DNA from: Nostoc sp. NMS8
GTDB lineage: Bacteria; Cyanobacteriota; Cyanobacteriia; Cyanobacteriales; Nostocaceae
DNA length: 55,350 nucleotides
Direction of reading: 5' to 3'
Assembly: GCF_017115045.1 (NCBI RefSeq)
Contig: NZ_JABXKK010000101.1
Location: 1-55,350, forward strand
Made by a program: the position numbers and the translations under genes. A model generated the notes under the pieces. That model searched no databases. It was not told where the DNA came from and worked only from the letters and a program-made list of their open reading frames with translations. Each line of letters starts with the position of its first letter. The stretch's first letter is position 1. Of this stretch, positions 26,704 through 35,585 are shown one piece after another.

Positions 26704-27192
26704 AATATTTTTTAAATTTTGTATTTATTTACATACATTTATGTTTCCCATATTGCTGGAAAAAATTATCATATTAGCAGTGTCCGTCAGCCAGGCAGCC
26801 AGGCAATGAGTCAGTTAGCCAGGGAAGCAGGAATCAGCAAATCAGCCACAGTTCACGAAGCCAGCCAGGGAATGAAATTCCCTGTGTAAAGGCTAAAGTC
26901 GTCTGAAGACGACTATGTGAAGCTAGTGAATAATTAAACCAAGTTTTTTCTAGTCCTCTAGAAGAGGACTTGCACTATTAGACAGGAAATTCTATTCCCT
27001 GGCGGTCTGGCGGTCTGGTTGGTAAACCAATGAATTTGGTTAGCAGGATGGTATGATAACTTTTTTACAAAGCGACTCTCAAAGAGTATCGCCCTCGACT
27101 AAAACCCATCAAACCCTGGTATTATTGGCGCATCTTCCTTAATATCACGTTTTTAAACGTGGGTTCCCTACACCCTCTGAATACCCCTCCTG
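26704..27192. other. Gene-free region with REP-like palindromes and CAGCCAGG repeats
   Basis: About 490 bases between the transposase remnant and dnaE. Starts with repeated CAGCCAGG motifs (26776-26870), followed by three palindromes, then unremarkable sequence with a short ACGTTTTTAAACGT palindrome near 27150. Confidence 0.65.
26866..26970. repeat. Cluster of three REP-like palindromes
   Basis: CAGGGAAT/ATTCCCTG (26866-26884), AGTCGTCT/AGACGACT (26897-26914) and AGTCCTCT/AGAGGACT (26952-26970). Each is a short stem with a 2-3 base loop. Such palindromes are the usual substrates of RAYT/IS200-like enzymes, and they lie beside the remnant of one. Confidence 0.65.
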
Positions 27193-29823
27193 TCAATTCG
27201 GCAAACCCTCTACCCGCATTAAATCCAATTCCCGTTCAAATATTTCATCAATCGGCAACATTTGACCATCAACAGTCATAAATTTATGGTCTTTTGTTGC
27301 CCGAATTATTGAACCATCTTCCAAGCAATATTCAAATACCTCTTGTTCGCCGCGATCGTGCCACTGTGCCACAGGTTGCGTGTAAATATTTCCATTATTA
27401 TCAACACTGTATACACTACATTCAATGCCTTTTTCGACAATTTCTCCAATCGGCAGCAATCCATATTCCACTGTCAATATTTCCGTTTCATAGCTTAAAC
27501 AATATTCAGCAAACTTTAACATTTGCTCAAATAATTCATCCGCAACTTTTTTCTGAACGCCATTTTTTGCTGCGCCATCTACGAATTTTTCTCGCTGCTT
27601 TTGCATCTCAGAAACTTTCTTTTTACCCATCGCCCGACGCAGCAAGTCAGCTTGTCCTAAAGAATATCCCGCCATATCTTGAGCAATTTTCATGATTTGC
27701 TCTTGATAGACCATAATTCCATAAGTTTCGTCTAATATTGGTTCTAGAACTTGGTGTTGATAATCAATCTTTTCTCGACCGTGTTTGCGGTTAATAAATT
27801 TAGGAATCAGTCCCGCATCTAATGGGCCGGGTCGATAAAGTGCCAAAATTGAAGAAATATCTTCTATATTAGAGGGCTTCAAATCTCGCACGATCTGACG
27901 CATCCCAGAAGATTCTAGTTGAAATATCCCTTCTAACTCACCTGCTTCTAATAACTCATAAGTTTTTTGGACATCTTTTGGTAAAGTGCTATGTTCACCT
28001 TTAGCTAATATCCTCTGGGCTTTTCTTTCCTGGCGAGGAATTTCATCAGGATCAATCCGATATCCTTTTGTTTCTTGAATTAAATCAACAGTTTTTTGAA
28101 TCAGCGTCAGGTTCCGTAAACCTAGAAAATCCATTTTCAACAAACCCATTGATTCTAGGTCTTCCATGAAATATTGGGTAATCACAGAACCGTCATTATT
28201 CTTCTGTAACGGGACAATTTCATCAAGTGGATCTGCGGAAATTACTACACCTGCTGCATGAACACCAAAAGTTTTGTTAGTTCCTTCAATTCGCATCGCC
28301 ATATCAAGCCAATGACGAACATGGGGTTCTTTATCATATTTTTCTTTAAACTCTGGTTCTGGAGTTTTATCGGAAATCATCACCTTGAGTTTCGTTGGTT
28401 TCCCCCGCACTACAGGAATCAATTTCGCCATTTTGTCAGCTTCACCGTAGGGAATATTTAATACTCTGGCGACATCTTTTAAAACTGCTTTAGAAGTTAG
28501 GCGGTTAAAAGTAATAATTTGGGCAACTCTATCTGCACCATATTTCTCTGTTACATAATCAATAACTTTATCTCGTTGTTCAATACAGAAATCTGTATCA
28601 ATATCAGGCATGGATTTACGTTCTGGGTTCAAGAAGCGCTCGAATAGTAACCCATGATGTACAGGGTCAATATTAGTAATTCGCATCGCATAAGCAACTA
28701 ATGAACCAGCCGCCGAACCCCGACCTGGCCCTACGGGAATATTATTATCTCTAGCAAATTTGATGTAGTCCCATACAACTAAAAAGTACTTGGAAAAACC
28801 CATCTGCTGAATCATTTTCAGTTCGTATTCCAATCTTTCTTTATAGACGGAATCGACTTCCTGACGAGATTTGCGATTTAAGCGTTCTAAAAGTCCACTC
28901 CATGCAACATCTTCGGCGTAAGTGTCAGCAGTATGACCAGGGGGAATGGGGGGTGTAGGAATCTGAGGCTCACCCATAATATGGTAAGGCTCAACTTTGT
29001 CAGCGACTTCTTCAGTGGTAGCGATCGCTTCTACAATCACATCATCTGGTAAATGGTCACGAAATAGCTGCCGCATCTCTTCACCAGACTTGAGATACTC
29101 AGTACCGCTATAACGCATCCGCTTCTCTTCAATAATTAATTTGCCAGTTTGAATACATAGCAAAGCATCGTGGGCTTCAACGTCAAAACAAGAAATAAAA
29201 TGCGAATCATTAGTCGCAACAATTTTAATTCCTAGTTCCCGAGCAATTTTGACGATTTCAACATTTACAATTCGGTCTTCTTGGGAGCCATGATCTTGAA
29301 TTTCTAGATAATAATCATCACCAAATACATCTTTATACCATTGGGCAACTTTTCGGGCGGCATCTGGTCTATTACTGAGAATCGCTTGGGGGACTTCTCC
29401 ACCCAAACAAGCGCTGGTGACAATCAAGCCTTCATGATATTCTTTTAATAAATCTTTATTAATACAAGGTCGAGAAAAAATTCCTTTCCCTTGAACACCT
29501 TTGAGGTGAGAAATTGTAGTTAATTTAACTAAATTTTTGTAACCTTTGGTATTTTTAGCTAAGACAACTTGATGATATTTGGGGCGGCGTTCTTGTTTTT
29601 CAATATCACCGTTAATTACATACATTTCATTGCCGATTATCGGCTTAATATTTTGACTACGGCAGATTTTGATCAATTCAACCGCTCCATACATGACACC
29701 ATGATCGGTAAGGGCGATCGCTTTCATTCCCAGTGCGATCGCTTGATCTACCAACTCTGGTAACTGACTTGCCCCATCGAGCAAACTATAGTCGCTGTGA
29801 ATATGTAAAGGAACAAAGGACAT
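27193..29823 (-). CDS. dnaE: DNA polymerase III alpha subunit, N-terminal part with split-intein N-half
   Basis: This is the N-terminal product of a split dnaE: 876 residues, of which the first 774 are polymerase and the last 102 the intein N-half. The PHP domain begins HIHSDYSLLDGA and the polymerase core has PDIDTDFC catalytic aspartates. The intein begins CLSYETEIL after KFAEY. Full DnaE forms by trans-splicing with a C-terminal half encoded elsewhere in the genome, not in this window. I chose ATG 29823 (MSFVPLHIHSD), the normal DnaE start; six extra upstream codons are possible. Confidence 0.97.
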   Translation of the reverse strand: MSFVPLHIHSDYSLLDGASQLPELVDQAIALGMKAIALTDHGVMYGAVELIKICRSQNIKPIIGNEMYVINGDIEKQERRPKYHQVVLAKNTKGYKNLVKLTTISHLKGVQGKGIFSRPCINKDLLKEYHEGLIVTSACLGGEVPQAILSNRPDAARKVAQWYKDVFGDDYYLEIQDHGSQEDRIVNVEIVKIARELGIKIVATNDSHFISCFDVEAHDALLCIQTGKLIIEEKRMRYSGTEYLKSGEEMRQLFRDHLPDDVIVEAIATTEEVADKVEPYHIMGEPQIPTPPIPPGHTADTYAEDVAWSGLLERLNRKSRQEVDSVYKERLEYELKMIQQMGFSKYFLVVWDYIKFARDNNIPVGPGRGSAAGSLVAYAMRITNIDPVHHGLLFERFLNPERKSMPDIDTDFCIEQRDKVIDYVTEKYGADRVAQIITFNRLTSKAVLKDVARVLNIPYGEADKMAKLIPVVRGKPTKLKVMISDKTPEPEFKEKYDKEPHVRHWLDMAMRIEGTNKTFGVHAAGVVISADPLDEIVPLQKNNDGSVITQYFMEDLESMGLLKMDFLGLRNLTLIQKTVDLIQETKGYRIDPDEIPRQERKAQRILAKGEHSTLPKDVQKTYELLEAGELEGIFQLESSGMRQIVRDLKPSNIEDISSILALYRPGPLDAGLIPKFINRKHGREKIDYQHQVLEPILDETYGIMVYQEQIMKIAQDMAGYSLGQADLLRRAMGKKKVSEMQKQREKFVDGAAKNGVQKKVADELFEQMLKFAEYCLSYETEILTVEYGLLPIGEIVEKGIECSVYSVDNNGNIYTQPVAQWHDRGEQEVFEYCLEDGSIIRATKDHKFMTVDGQMLPIDEIFERELDLMRVEGLPN
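27196..27501 (-). other. Naturally split DnaE intein, N-terminal half
   Basis: 102 residues from Cys1 (codon 27499-27501) to GLPN. Block A is CLSYETEILTVEYG, block B is RATKDHKF with the T-x-x-H motif. Differs at only a handful of positions from the Nostoc punctiforme DnaE intein as I recall it (for example IGEIVEKGIECS in place of IGKIVEKRIECT). It should splice in trans with a roughly 36-residue C-half. Confidence 0.95.
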
Positions 29824-30016
29824 AAGCATCTCCAACCACAAGCCAAGATCCCTCTAGGGGCCTACCTTGTGGTATACCCTTTTGAGCTAGATTTTGCAAA
29901 GCAACGGAATATTAGATTAACAGTTTTTAACTAAAATTAATGCTGTTCTTTTTCGGGAATTGTCACTATCATTAGTGTTGTTTTAATAGTTACAGTAGTT
30001 AAGCAGTACCTAGCCA

Positions 30017-31309
30017 ATGAGTCAAACAGAGAGAACTACTTCGCCTGCAACCAAAGCTAGCCCTTGGTGGCAGCGTATCCCTCTCACCTTACAAATAGTC
30101 ATCGCCTTAGTCGCCGCAATCAGCGTCGGAATTGCCCTTGGTGCGGGAAATCCCAACCCCAGCAACGCGGCTTTAATCAACAATTTAGCAATTCCGGCGG
30201 AATTGGTGCTAAAGGCTCTCCGCGCCTTGGCTACACCCTTAATTCTAGTAGCTGTGCTGCATACTTTGATGACTACCAATATCCCTGGTACAGCTGGGCG
30301 GCGGCTGGCAGTACTACTCTTAACCAACACAACTGTAGCTATTTTAGTGGGACTTTTGGTAGCCAATGTTCTGCGTCCAGGGACTTGGGGCAATGTAGCC
30401 ACCTCAACCAGTACGGCAATAACTGCTCAGAGTCTCGATCCTTGGGGAATACTCAAAGATGCTGTCCCGGAAGCTGTACTCAAGCCATTGGTTGATAATA
30501 ATGTCATCCAGTTGATTGTGGTTGCTCTAAGTTTTGGCATTGTCCTGCGGGGATTAAAATCTGAACAAATTGCCCAAGGCAAGAATGGATTCCAGCCGAT
30601 AGAGGATGTCATCGGAATTTTATTTGAAGCGGTAGTCCGCATCCTCAACTGGGTAATTGCCTTAGTGCCGTTCGCAGTCTTTGGGATTGTAGCTAAAACT
30701 ATTGCGATGCAGGGCTTTGCACCGTTTAAATCTTTGGGTGCATTCATCTTAGCCGTGTTGTTAGCACTGGGATTGCAAGCTTGCTACTACCTCACCAGAG
30801 TAAAATTCGGTTCTTGGGTACACCCGCTAAAATTCCTCGCTGGCGGTTCTGATGCCTTTTTAACAGCTTTCTCAACTTCTTCTTCGGCGGCAGCAATGCC
30901 CGTAACTTTTGAGGTTTTGCAAACAAAAGTCGGTTTAAGAGAATCTTCTGCTGCCTTGGGGGCATTAGTCGGGGCAAATTTCAATAATGATGGTACTGCC
31001 CTCTATGAAGCAATGTCTGCGTTGTATATTTCCCAACTAATTGGGCAACATCTGAGCTTAACACAGCAGTTAGTTGTCATCCTTACCTCGATATTTGCCT
31101 CGGTAGGTGCGGCGAATATTCCTAATGCTGGACTGGTGACAATGACACTGGTATTCACTTCTGTAGGCTTACCTACCCAGTACATTGCTTTGCTAGTTAC
31201 TGTAGACTGGTTTTTGGATCGCTGCCGCACCGCAATTAATGTCATGGGAGATATGACTGTCAGTGCTTTACTTGACGGCAAAAAGCCTCGTTCTGTAGAC
31301 GAGGCTTAG
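30017..31309 (+). CDS. Dicarboxylate/amino acid:cation symporter (DAACS family)
   Basis: A 430-residue secondary transporter of the GltP/DctA family, importing glutamate, aspartate or C4-dicarboxylates with Na+ or H+. It has about eight membrane segments; the re-entrant hairpin serine motif is FSTSSSAAAMPVT and the substrate/cation site is NFNNDGTALYEA. The substrate cannot be fixed from sequence. It is divergent from dnaE across a 193-base spacer. The last codons form a perfect 9-bp hairpin (31283-31307) that overlaps the stop and may act in termination. Confidence 0.9.
   Translation: MSQTERTTSPATKASPWWQRIPLTLQIVIALVAAISVGIALGAGNPNPSNAALINNLAIPAELVLKALRALATPLILVAVLHTLMTTNIPGTAGRRLAVLLLTNTTVAILVGLLVANVLRPGTWGNVATSTSTAITAQSLDPWGILKDAVPEAVLKPLVDNNVIQLIVVALSFGIVLRGLKSEQIAQGKNGFQPIEDVIGILFEAVVRILNWVIALVPFAVFGIVAKTIAMQGFAPFKSLGAFILAVLLALGLQACYYLTRVKFGSWVHPLKFLAGGSDAFLTAFSTSSSAAAMPVTFEVLQTKVGLRESSAALGALVGANFNNDGTALYEAMSALYISQLIGQHLSLTQQLVVILTSIFASVGAANIPNAGLVTMTLVFTSVGLPTQYIALLVTVDWFLDRCRTAINVMGDMTVSALLDGKKPRSVDEA
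31283..31307 (+). terminator. Hairpin overlapping the symporter stop
   Basis: AAGCCTCGT and ACGAGGCTT pair perfectly around TCTGTAG; only a weak T-rich tail (AGTTTGCC) follows. It encodes the last residues PRSVDEA, so termination and coding overlap. Confidence 0.5.
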
Positions 31310-31329
31310 TTTGCCAGCTTTTCAAATAT

Positions 31330-31509
31330 CTAATGCTGTTGAGGCCCTTTGGCGTCACATTCTTTACCCCAGCAACGTTCTAGAAGGTGCAGACGCCAAA
31401 TCAAGACAAAGCGTCGGGGATTCAATACTAATTTAGTCTCGCGGCTAAATAAGGGCTGGTTCAGATATTGCCAAAGAGGAAATTTAGTTTTGGTGTGTTT
31501 TGGAGTCAT
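31330..31509 (-). CDS. Small hypothetical protein (59 aa)
   Basis: A 59-codon frame beginning MTPKHTKTKFPLWQYLNQPL and ending CDAKGPQQH. The sequence is basic and tryptophan-containing (LNPRRFVLIWRLHLLERCWG) and looks like real protein. I recall similar short cyanobacterial proteins with LWQYLNQPLF, function unknown. No good ribosome binding site is visible. It converges on the symporter gene. Confidence 0.5.
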   Translation of the reverse strand: MTPKHTKTKFPLWQYLNQPLFSRETKLVLNPRRFVLIWRLHLLERCWGKECDAKGPQQH

Positions 31510-31799
31510 AAGAACAAAAAATAATATAAAAGTTTTGTCTAGAAACTGCCTGATAGTGTTTTTCTAGTTAAAGGCTACACTGTGTTTTTGCAATTGTCTT
31601 TGTGGCAATTGCGGAATTTCAGTAGGTGAATTTATGTTGTTTCCGCTTTAATACTGAGAATTGTATTATCCTGTGAAATATTTTACTTTTCACGAAATTC
31701 TTGCTTCAAAGACATTGCTAGGGGCGTACATAATAAGGTTCGCTTAAGGCAAACTGTTACAAAGCCGGAATTAGACATAAATTTTGATTGAATTGCTTT
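31510..31799. other. Intergenic sequence
   Basis: AT-rich sequence between the 59-aa gene and the TIGR03032 remnant; nothing recognised. Confidence 0.5.
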
Positions 31800-32085
31800 T
31801 CATCCCAGCCTTACCACCCGCCGAATTTCGTCGCTGCGAAACCCGATCGCCATTAGACGACATTTATTTCTTGGAAGTCCCCAAAGCCAAGCCGCTAAAT
31901 GTCTTGTTATGCCTGGGTTGGGAAATTCCCACTACTGCAAAGTTGCCATAGAATGCACAACCGCGCAGATATCCCGGACAAAAGACGACTGATTCAAACA
32001 CTCCCCGCTTTAAATCGGCAAAGCTAAACTCTCCTGTGCCTGAGTTGAGCAGCCAGAGTTTTCCTGCCCGCTTGATAGGTAGTGA
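31800..32085 (-). pseudogene. C-terminal remnant of a TIGR03032 family gene
   Basis: Minus-strand translation from 32085 gives KLWLLNSGTGEFSFADLK, then FESVVFCPGYLRGCAFYG and NFAVVGISQPRHNKTFSGLAL, which match the C-terminal part of TIGR03032 proteins, ending at a stop at 31864. A different frame just downstream gives AIGFRSDEIRRVVRLG, the normal end of the family, stopping at 31800. The N-terminal two thirds and an internal segment are missing. This is a decayed gene with no start. Confidence 0.75.
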
Positions 32086-32250
32086 AGGACAAAAAGAGAA
32101 AAAATAAATACTTAAATTAACCGTATTATGTTATACATTTGAGTACGAGCCAATTAATAACGCACACTCCTGAAAAGAAAAATTTAGGCTTGAAGTATCC
32201 ATAAAACTTGAACGAGTATGGCATAAAAAATCAAAAAAACAGAAAGAGAA

Positions 32251-33159
32251 TTAAGTTAGTCTCTTCAACACAAATTCTCTCTGCACTGGCATTGACAAAC
32301 GCCATGCATGGGCGTCTACAACAAAATGGGCCATTGTCAAACCAAGTACTCCACCAGCAAAGAACTGTATCCACACAGAATCACCAGCCCACTGACTACT
32401 ATATAAAATCGCCCCACCAAGAATCATATATATACTGAAAGGAATCAGTGCTTTCTTACTATCCCCAAGTGCGATCGCCCCCATAAATACGATGTACTGC
32501 AAACCATGTGCGATCGCATAAGTAAAAAAACTTATGGCAATATTATTTGAAAGAAAAGCCGGAACAAAAAAGAGTGACATAACAAAAAGAAAAGGATTCG
32601 CACCTTTGAAGATTGTCCAAGCTGATAGAAAAAAAGCGCTAACAGCAAGAAACAGTCCAAAATAATACATCATATCAATTAATTGATGTAAGAAAATAGG
32701 AGCGATTGCATAACCTGTTATCTTCAATGCTGCAAATGTACCTGCTAATGTTCCTATTGTGATACATTGTCTTTCCAGTTTTTTCAGAGGTCGTTTAACC
32801 CAGAAGCTATACACACCAATATTTTGGCGTCCGTAATGATGAGATTGCCAAACCCAATAGAACAGCAGCAGATATATCTTTAAAAAATCCGGTGAGTAAG
32901 CATAAATAAATCCTGCTATCAGAAACAGCATAATAGGTAAGAATATGTATCTCATCTTATTCTTAACTATAATATTTTCTCTAAATTCTCTGCACCAATA
33001 AAAATATCCAGTAGTTGCAACATGAGCAGTTCCAAAAAAAAGAAAAGCAACGTTGATAGAAGTTAGTGGTGAATGCGGGAATTGTGAGTAAAGAGGAAAG
33101 AAAATAAAAGGTAAAAAAGTAGCAACAGCTAGACAGATTTTAAACATTTGGATATTCAA
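32251..33159 (-). CDS. Polytopic membrane protein with conserved-looking histidines
   Basis: A 302-residue protein with about eight hydrophobic segments. Histidines sit at membrane edges: FGTAHVATTGYF, YWVWQSHHYGRQN, YAIAHGLQYIVF and MAHFVVDAHAWRL. This pattern recalls integral membrane enzymes with a histidine-liganded metal (for example Brp/Blh-type carotenoid oxygenases or fatty acid hydroxylases), but I cannot assign it to a family. Two tandem remnants surround it (TIGR03032 downstream, an unassigned open frame upstream). Confidence 0.7.
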   Translation of the reverse strand: MNIQMFKICLAVATFLPFIFFPLYSQFPHSPLTSINVAFLFFGTAHVATTGYFYWCREFRENIIVKNKMRYIFLPIMLFLIAGFIYAYSPDFLKIYLLLFYWVWQSHHYGRQNIGVYSFWVKRPLKKLERQCITIGTLAGTFAALKITGYAIAPIFLHQLIDMMYYFGLFLAVSAFFLSAWTIFKGANPFLFVMSLFFVPAFLSNNIAISFFTYAIAHGLQYIVFMGAIALGDSKKALIPFSIYMILGGAILYSSQWAGDSVWIQFFAGGVLGLTMAHFVVDAHAWRLSMPVQREFVLKRLT

Positions 33160-33175
33160 GGTTTATTGGGATTAT

Positions 33176-33346
33176 TCAGAATAGCCTAATAGTGGATCGG
33201 CCAAGATATATGGAAATTAGAACACCTTGTAAAGTTATATTAGGCAAATTTACCAAACCCTTGATATAACGCAATACGCCAGCAACATCCGTTTCATCAG
33301 CAGTTCTGAGCAAGCGCTCTTGATACAGTTCGTAGTCAGTGGTTCT
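33176..33346 (-). other. Open frame without start, possible gene remnant
   Basis: Fifty-six codons open from a stop at 33347-33349 to a stop at 33176, reading TDYELYQERLLRTADETDV and VLRYIKGLVNLPNITLQG. Composition looks protein-like but there is no start codon of convincing context and I do not recognise the family. Confidence 0.3.
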
Positions 33347-33520
33347 TTATTTCAGAAATTTACCAGAGTATTGTCGGAGTTCTTTTAAAACAATAGATGG
33401 AGTTGTAACATAAGAACATATAGTGTATAATCTAAAACTTAAATAACCCTGAACATCTGTCTAAAGATAGAGAACCTTCTAGATAACTAAAATTTACTTG
33501 GGCGTATTCTGCATATCGAC

Positions 33521-33553
33521 AAAAAAACTGGGACGGGCAAGATGCCCATCCCA
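33521..33553 (-). terminator. Intrinsic terminator of the flv operon
   Basis: On the minus strand, TGGGATGGGCA and TGCCCGTCCCA form an 11-bp stem with a TCT loop, followed by a run of seven T (complement of 33521-33527). It lies about 80 bases after the flv1-type stop. Confidence 0.85.
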
Positions 33554-33634
33554 CAAGAAAAAAGAGAATTTTTGTCATCAAATGCCTTAGCTCTATAGTC
33601 AAGGCAATTTTGTTAAGTTAAACTTCTCACAATA

Positions 33635-35347
33635 TTAATAATGAGTGCCTGTTTTACGATGGTTGATGGCAGTAACAGCATCAGGTTTGAGTAATTTACC
33701 TTCGTCTACAGTTGCATAGATGACCCAATGATCGCCACATTCTAGACGTTGGTTGACTGAGCATTCCAAATATGCTAATGCGTCAGTGAGGACGGTACAG
33801 CCATTATCTGCAACTGCTGTACTAAAGTTGGCAAATCGATCTTCTCCAGGGGCGAAAGATTTACGGAAATGTTTCATGTAATCTTGATGATTGCCTTCAG
33901 GTAGAATATTTAAGGCAAACTTACCGCCTGGATACATCAAAGATTCGATCGCTCGGTCTTTGGCGATCGCAACAGTTAGTCCAGGTGGGTTGAAGGTGGC
34001 TTGAGAAACCCAAGCGCCTAACATCCCTGTAGACACTTCTCCAAGTTTCGCTGTCACCACACAAACGGAACCAACAATCCGACCAACAGCTTGTTCCACT
34101 GGGGTAGCGGCTTGTTGGGGTACGCGTACCTTTTTAGCCTTTCTTAGTGCTTGGGCAAAGTCTGTACCTAGTTCTTCACAGAACTTGAGAGTGACATCAT
34201 CAGGTTTAAACTTCACCTTCAAGGTGTCAAAGCCAAAGCGATATCCGGCATCCCGGAGTTTACCTTCAATTAAGTCAAATGCTTCGCCACTCCAGCCATA
34301 AGAACCAAAAACCCCGGCGAGTTTGCTATTGTCACCACTCGATAGCACAATCCCTAAAGCGGTATGAATGGGAGTAGGTGCATGACCACCGATGGTAGGA
34401 GAACCGATGATAAAACCCTCTGATTGCGCTAGGTTGATGCGAATTTCATCAGGGGTAGCAAATTCACAGTTGATTGATTTAACTGCAACTCCACCTTTAG
34501 TTAGTCCCAGAGCGATCGCGTGTGCTAAAGTAGCTGTGTTTCCGTAAGCTGAAGCGTAAAGTAAGGCAACAGAAATTTCGCGATCGTTGTGAGAACGGCT
34601 CCACTCTCCATAAGCTTTGGTAAGCTCAATTAAGCTACTGCGTACTAAAGGCCCATGACCCACAGCATACATTCTCACCTGCAAATCTGAGATTTTCTCC
34701 AAAGCTGCTTGCACATGAAGAGTTTGGGGAGCCATCAAGCAGTTAAAATAGTAACGCTGGTCTTCTTTGAGCGCTTCCCAGTTATCATCAAACACTTCAT
34801 CACCACAGAGATGAGTTGCAAATAACTTATCTGTGTAGAGAATTTGGGTTTGCTGATCGTAGGTACAAAGTCCTTCCGGCCAGCGCGGACTAGGAGTGGG
34901 GAAGAATTTTAAAACATGACCCTTGCCTAAATCCAGAGTTTCTTTCCCCCGCATCACCAAGACATTTAAATCTTGTTCTAGAAAAGCAGCCCGCAAATTG
35001 TTCGCACCGGGAAGAGAACAGACAAAAGTTACCTGTGGTGCCAGTTCTAAAATTGCTTTGAGGGTTGCAACTCGGTTGGGGTTGAAATGACCCAGGATAA
35101 TATAATCCAAAGTTGTCAAATCTAAAGTCTGCCGCAATGCCTCTAAATAAATTTCGGTAAAGCTTTCTGGCGGTGGATCGATAAGTGCGGTTTTATCAGC
35201 TTCAATTAAATAGCAATTGGAGGTTGTACCTCTTTCAAGTGCGTATTCAATTTCAAACCGCAGACGTGACCAACTACGTGCCCTGATAGCTTTAGTATTG
35301 GTAGCAATTGGTAAAACTTGTACGTCGCGTGGCTTGGAATTGGTCAT
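33635..35347 (-). CDS. flv1: Flavodiiron protein, Flv1 type (non-canonical iron ligands)
   Basis: A 570-residue cyanobacterial class C flavodiiron protein: metallo-beta-lactamase-like domain, flavodoxin domain (LLYASAYGNTATLAHA) and C-terminal NAD(P)H:flavin reductase-like domain. The usual diiron motif H-x-E-x-D-H is replaced by HFNPNR, and the following ligand histidine is an arginine (PRWPEG), as in Flv1/Flv2 subunits that act as partners of Flv3/Flv4. With Flv3 it would reduce O2 to water using NAD(P)H. It is second in an operon after the Flv3-type gene. Confidence 0.88.
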   Translation of the reverse strand: MTNSKPRDVQVLPIATNTKAIRARSWSRLRFEIEYALERGTTSNCYLIEADKTALIDPPPESFTEIYLEALRQTLDLTTLDYIILGHFNPNRVATLKAILELAPQVTFVCSLPGANNLRAAFLEQDLNVLVMRGKETLDLGKGHVLKFFPTPSPRWPEGLCTYDQQTQILYTDKLFATHLCGDEVFDDNWEALKEDQRYYFNCLMAPQTLHVQAALEKISDLQVRMYAVGHGPLVRSSLIELTKAYGEWSRSHNDREISVALLYASAYGNTATLAHAIALGLTKGGVAVKSINCEFATPDEIRINLAQSEGFIIGSPTIGGHAPTPIHTALGIVLSSGDNSKLAGVFGSYGWSGEAFDLIEGKLRDAGYRFGFDTLKVKFKPDDVTLKFCEELGTDFAQALRKAKKVRVPQQAATPVEQAVGRIVGSVCVVTAKLGEVSTGMLGAWVSQATFNPPGLTVAIAKDRAIESLMYPGGKFALNILPEGNHQDYMKHFRKSFAPGEDRFANFSTAVADNGCTVLTDALAYLECSVNQRLECGDHWVIYATVDEGKLLKPDAVTAINHRKTGTHY

Positions 35348-35585
35348 AGCTGTTTTAAAGTTGGGGAACAGAGACTAGGGACTGGGGACTAGGGGCTGGG
35401 GACTGGGCAATACGGTTCGGTTAGTATATTTGGCTCTCGGAGATCCCCCCAACCCCCCTTAAAAAAGGGGGGCTTTTCCTCCTATTTACCCCCTTTTTAA
35501 GGGGGTCGCCGTAGGCGGGAGGATCTTAACCGAACCGTATTGAGGGACTGGGGACTGGGGAAGAGTTTTCCCAATCCCCAATTCC
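35348..35585. other. flv3-flv1 spacer: heptanucleotide repeats invaded by a small element
   Basis: ACTGGGG/ACTAGGG 7-bp repeats occupy 35371-35407 and resume at 35544-35566. Between them sits the inverted-repeat element at 35408-35543. The transcript of the operon must pass through this hairpin-rich 238-base spacer. Confidence 0.8.
35408..35543. mobile_element. Small TIR element, copy 1 (136 bp)
   Basis: Perfect 16-bp terminal inverted repeats CAATACGGTTCGGTTA / TAACCGAACCGTATTG. Flanks GGGGACTGGG (35398-35407) and AGGGACTGGG (35544-35553) agree at nine of ten positions, consistent with a 10-bp target duplication. The interior is a C/G-rich hairpin repeat (AGATCCCCCCAACCCCCC ... AAGGGGG). 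No coding capacity. A second copy lies at 54466-54556. Confidence 0.75.

Noticed and set aside
28258..28461. Plus-strand frame inside dnaE, and similar frames antisense to atp and flv genes
   Set aside because: Shadows of strongly conserved genes on the other strand.
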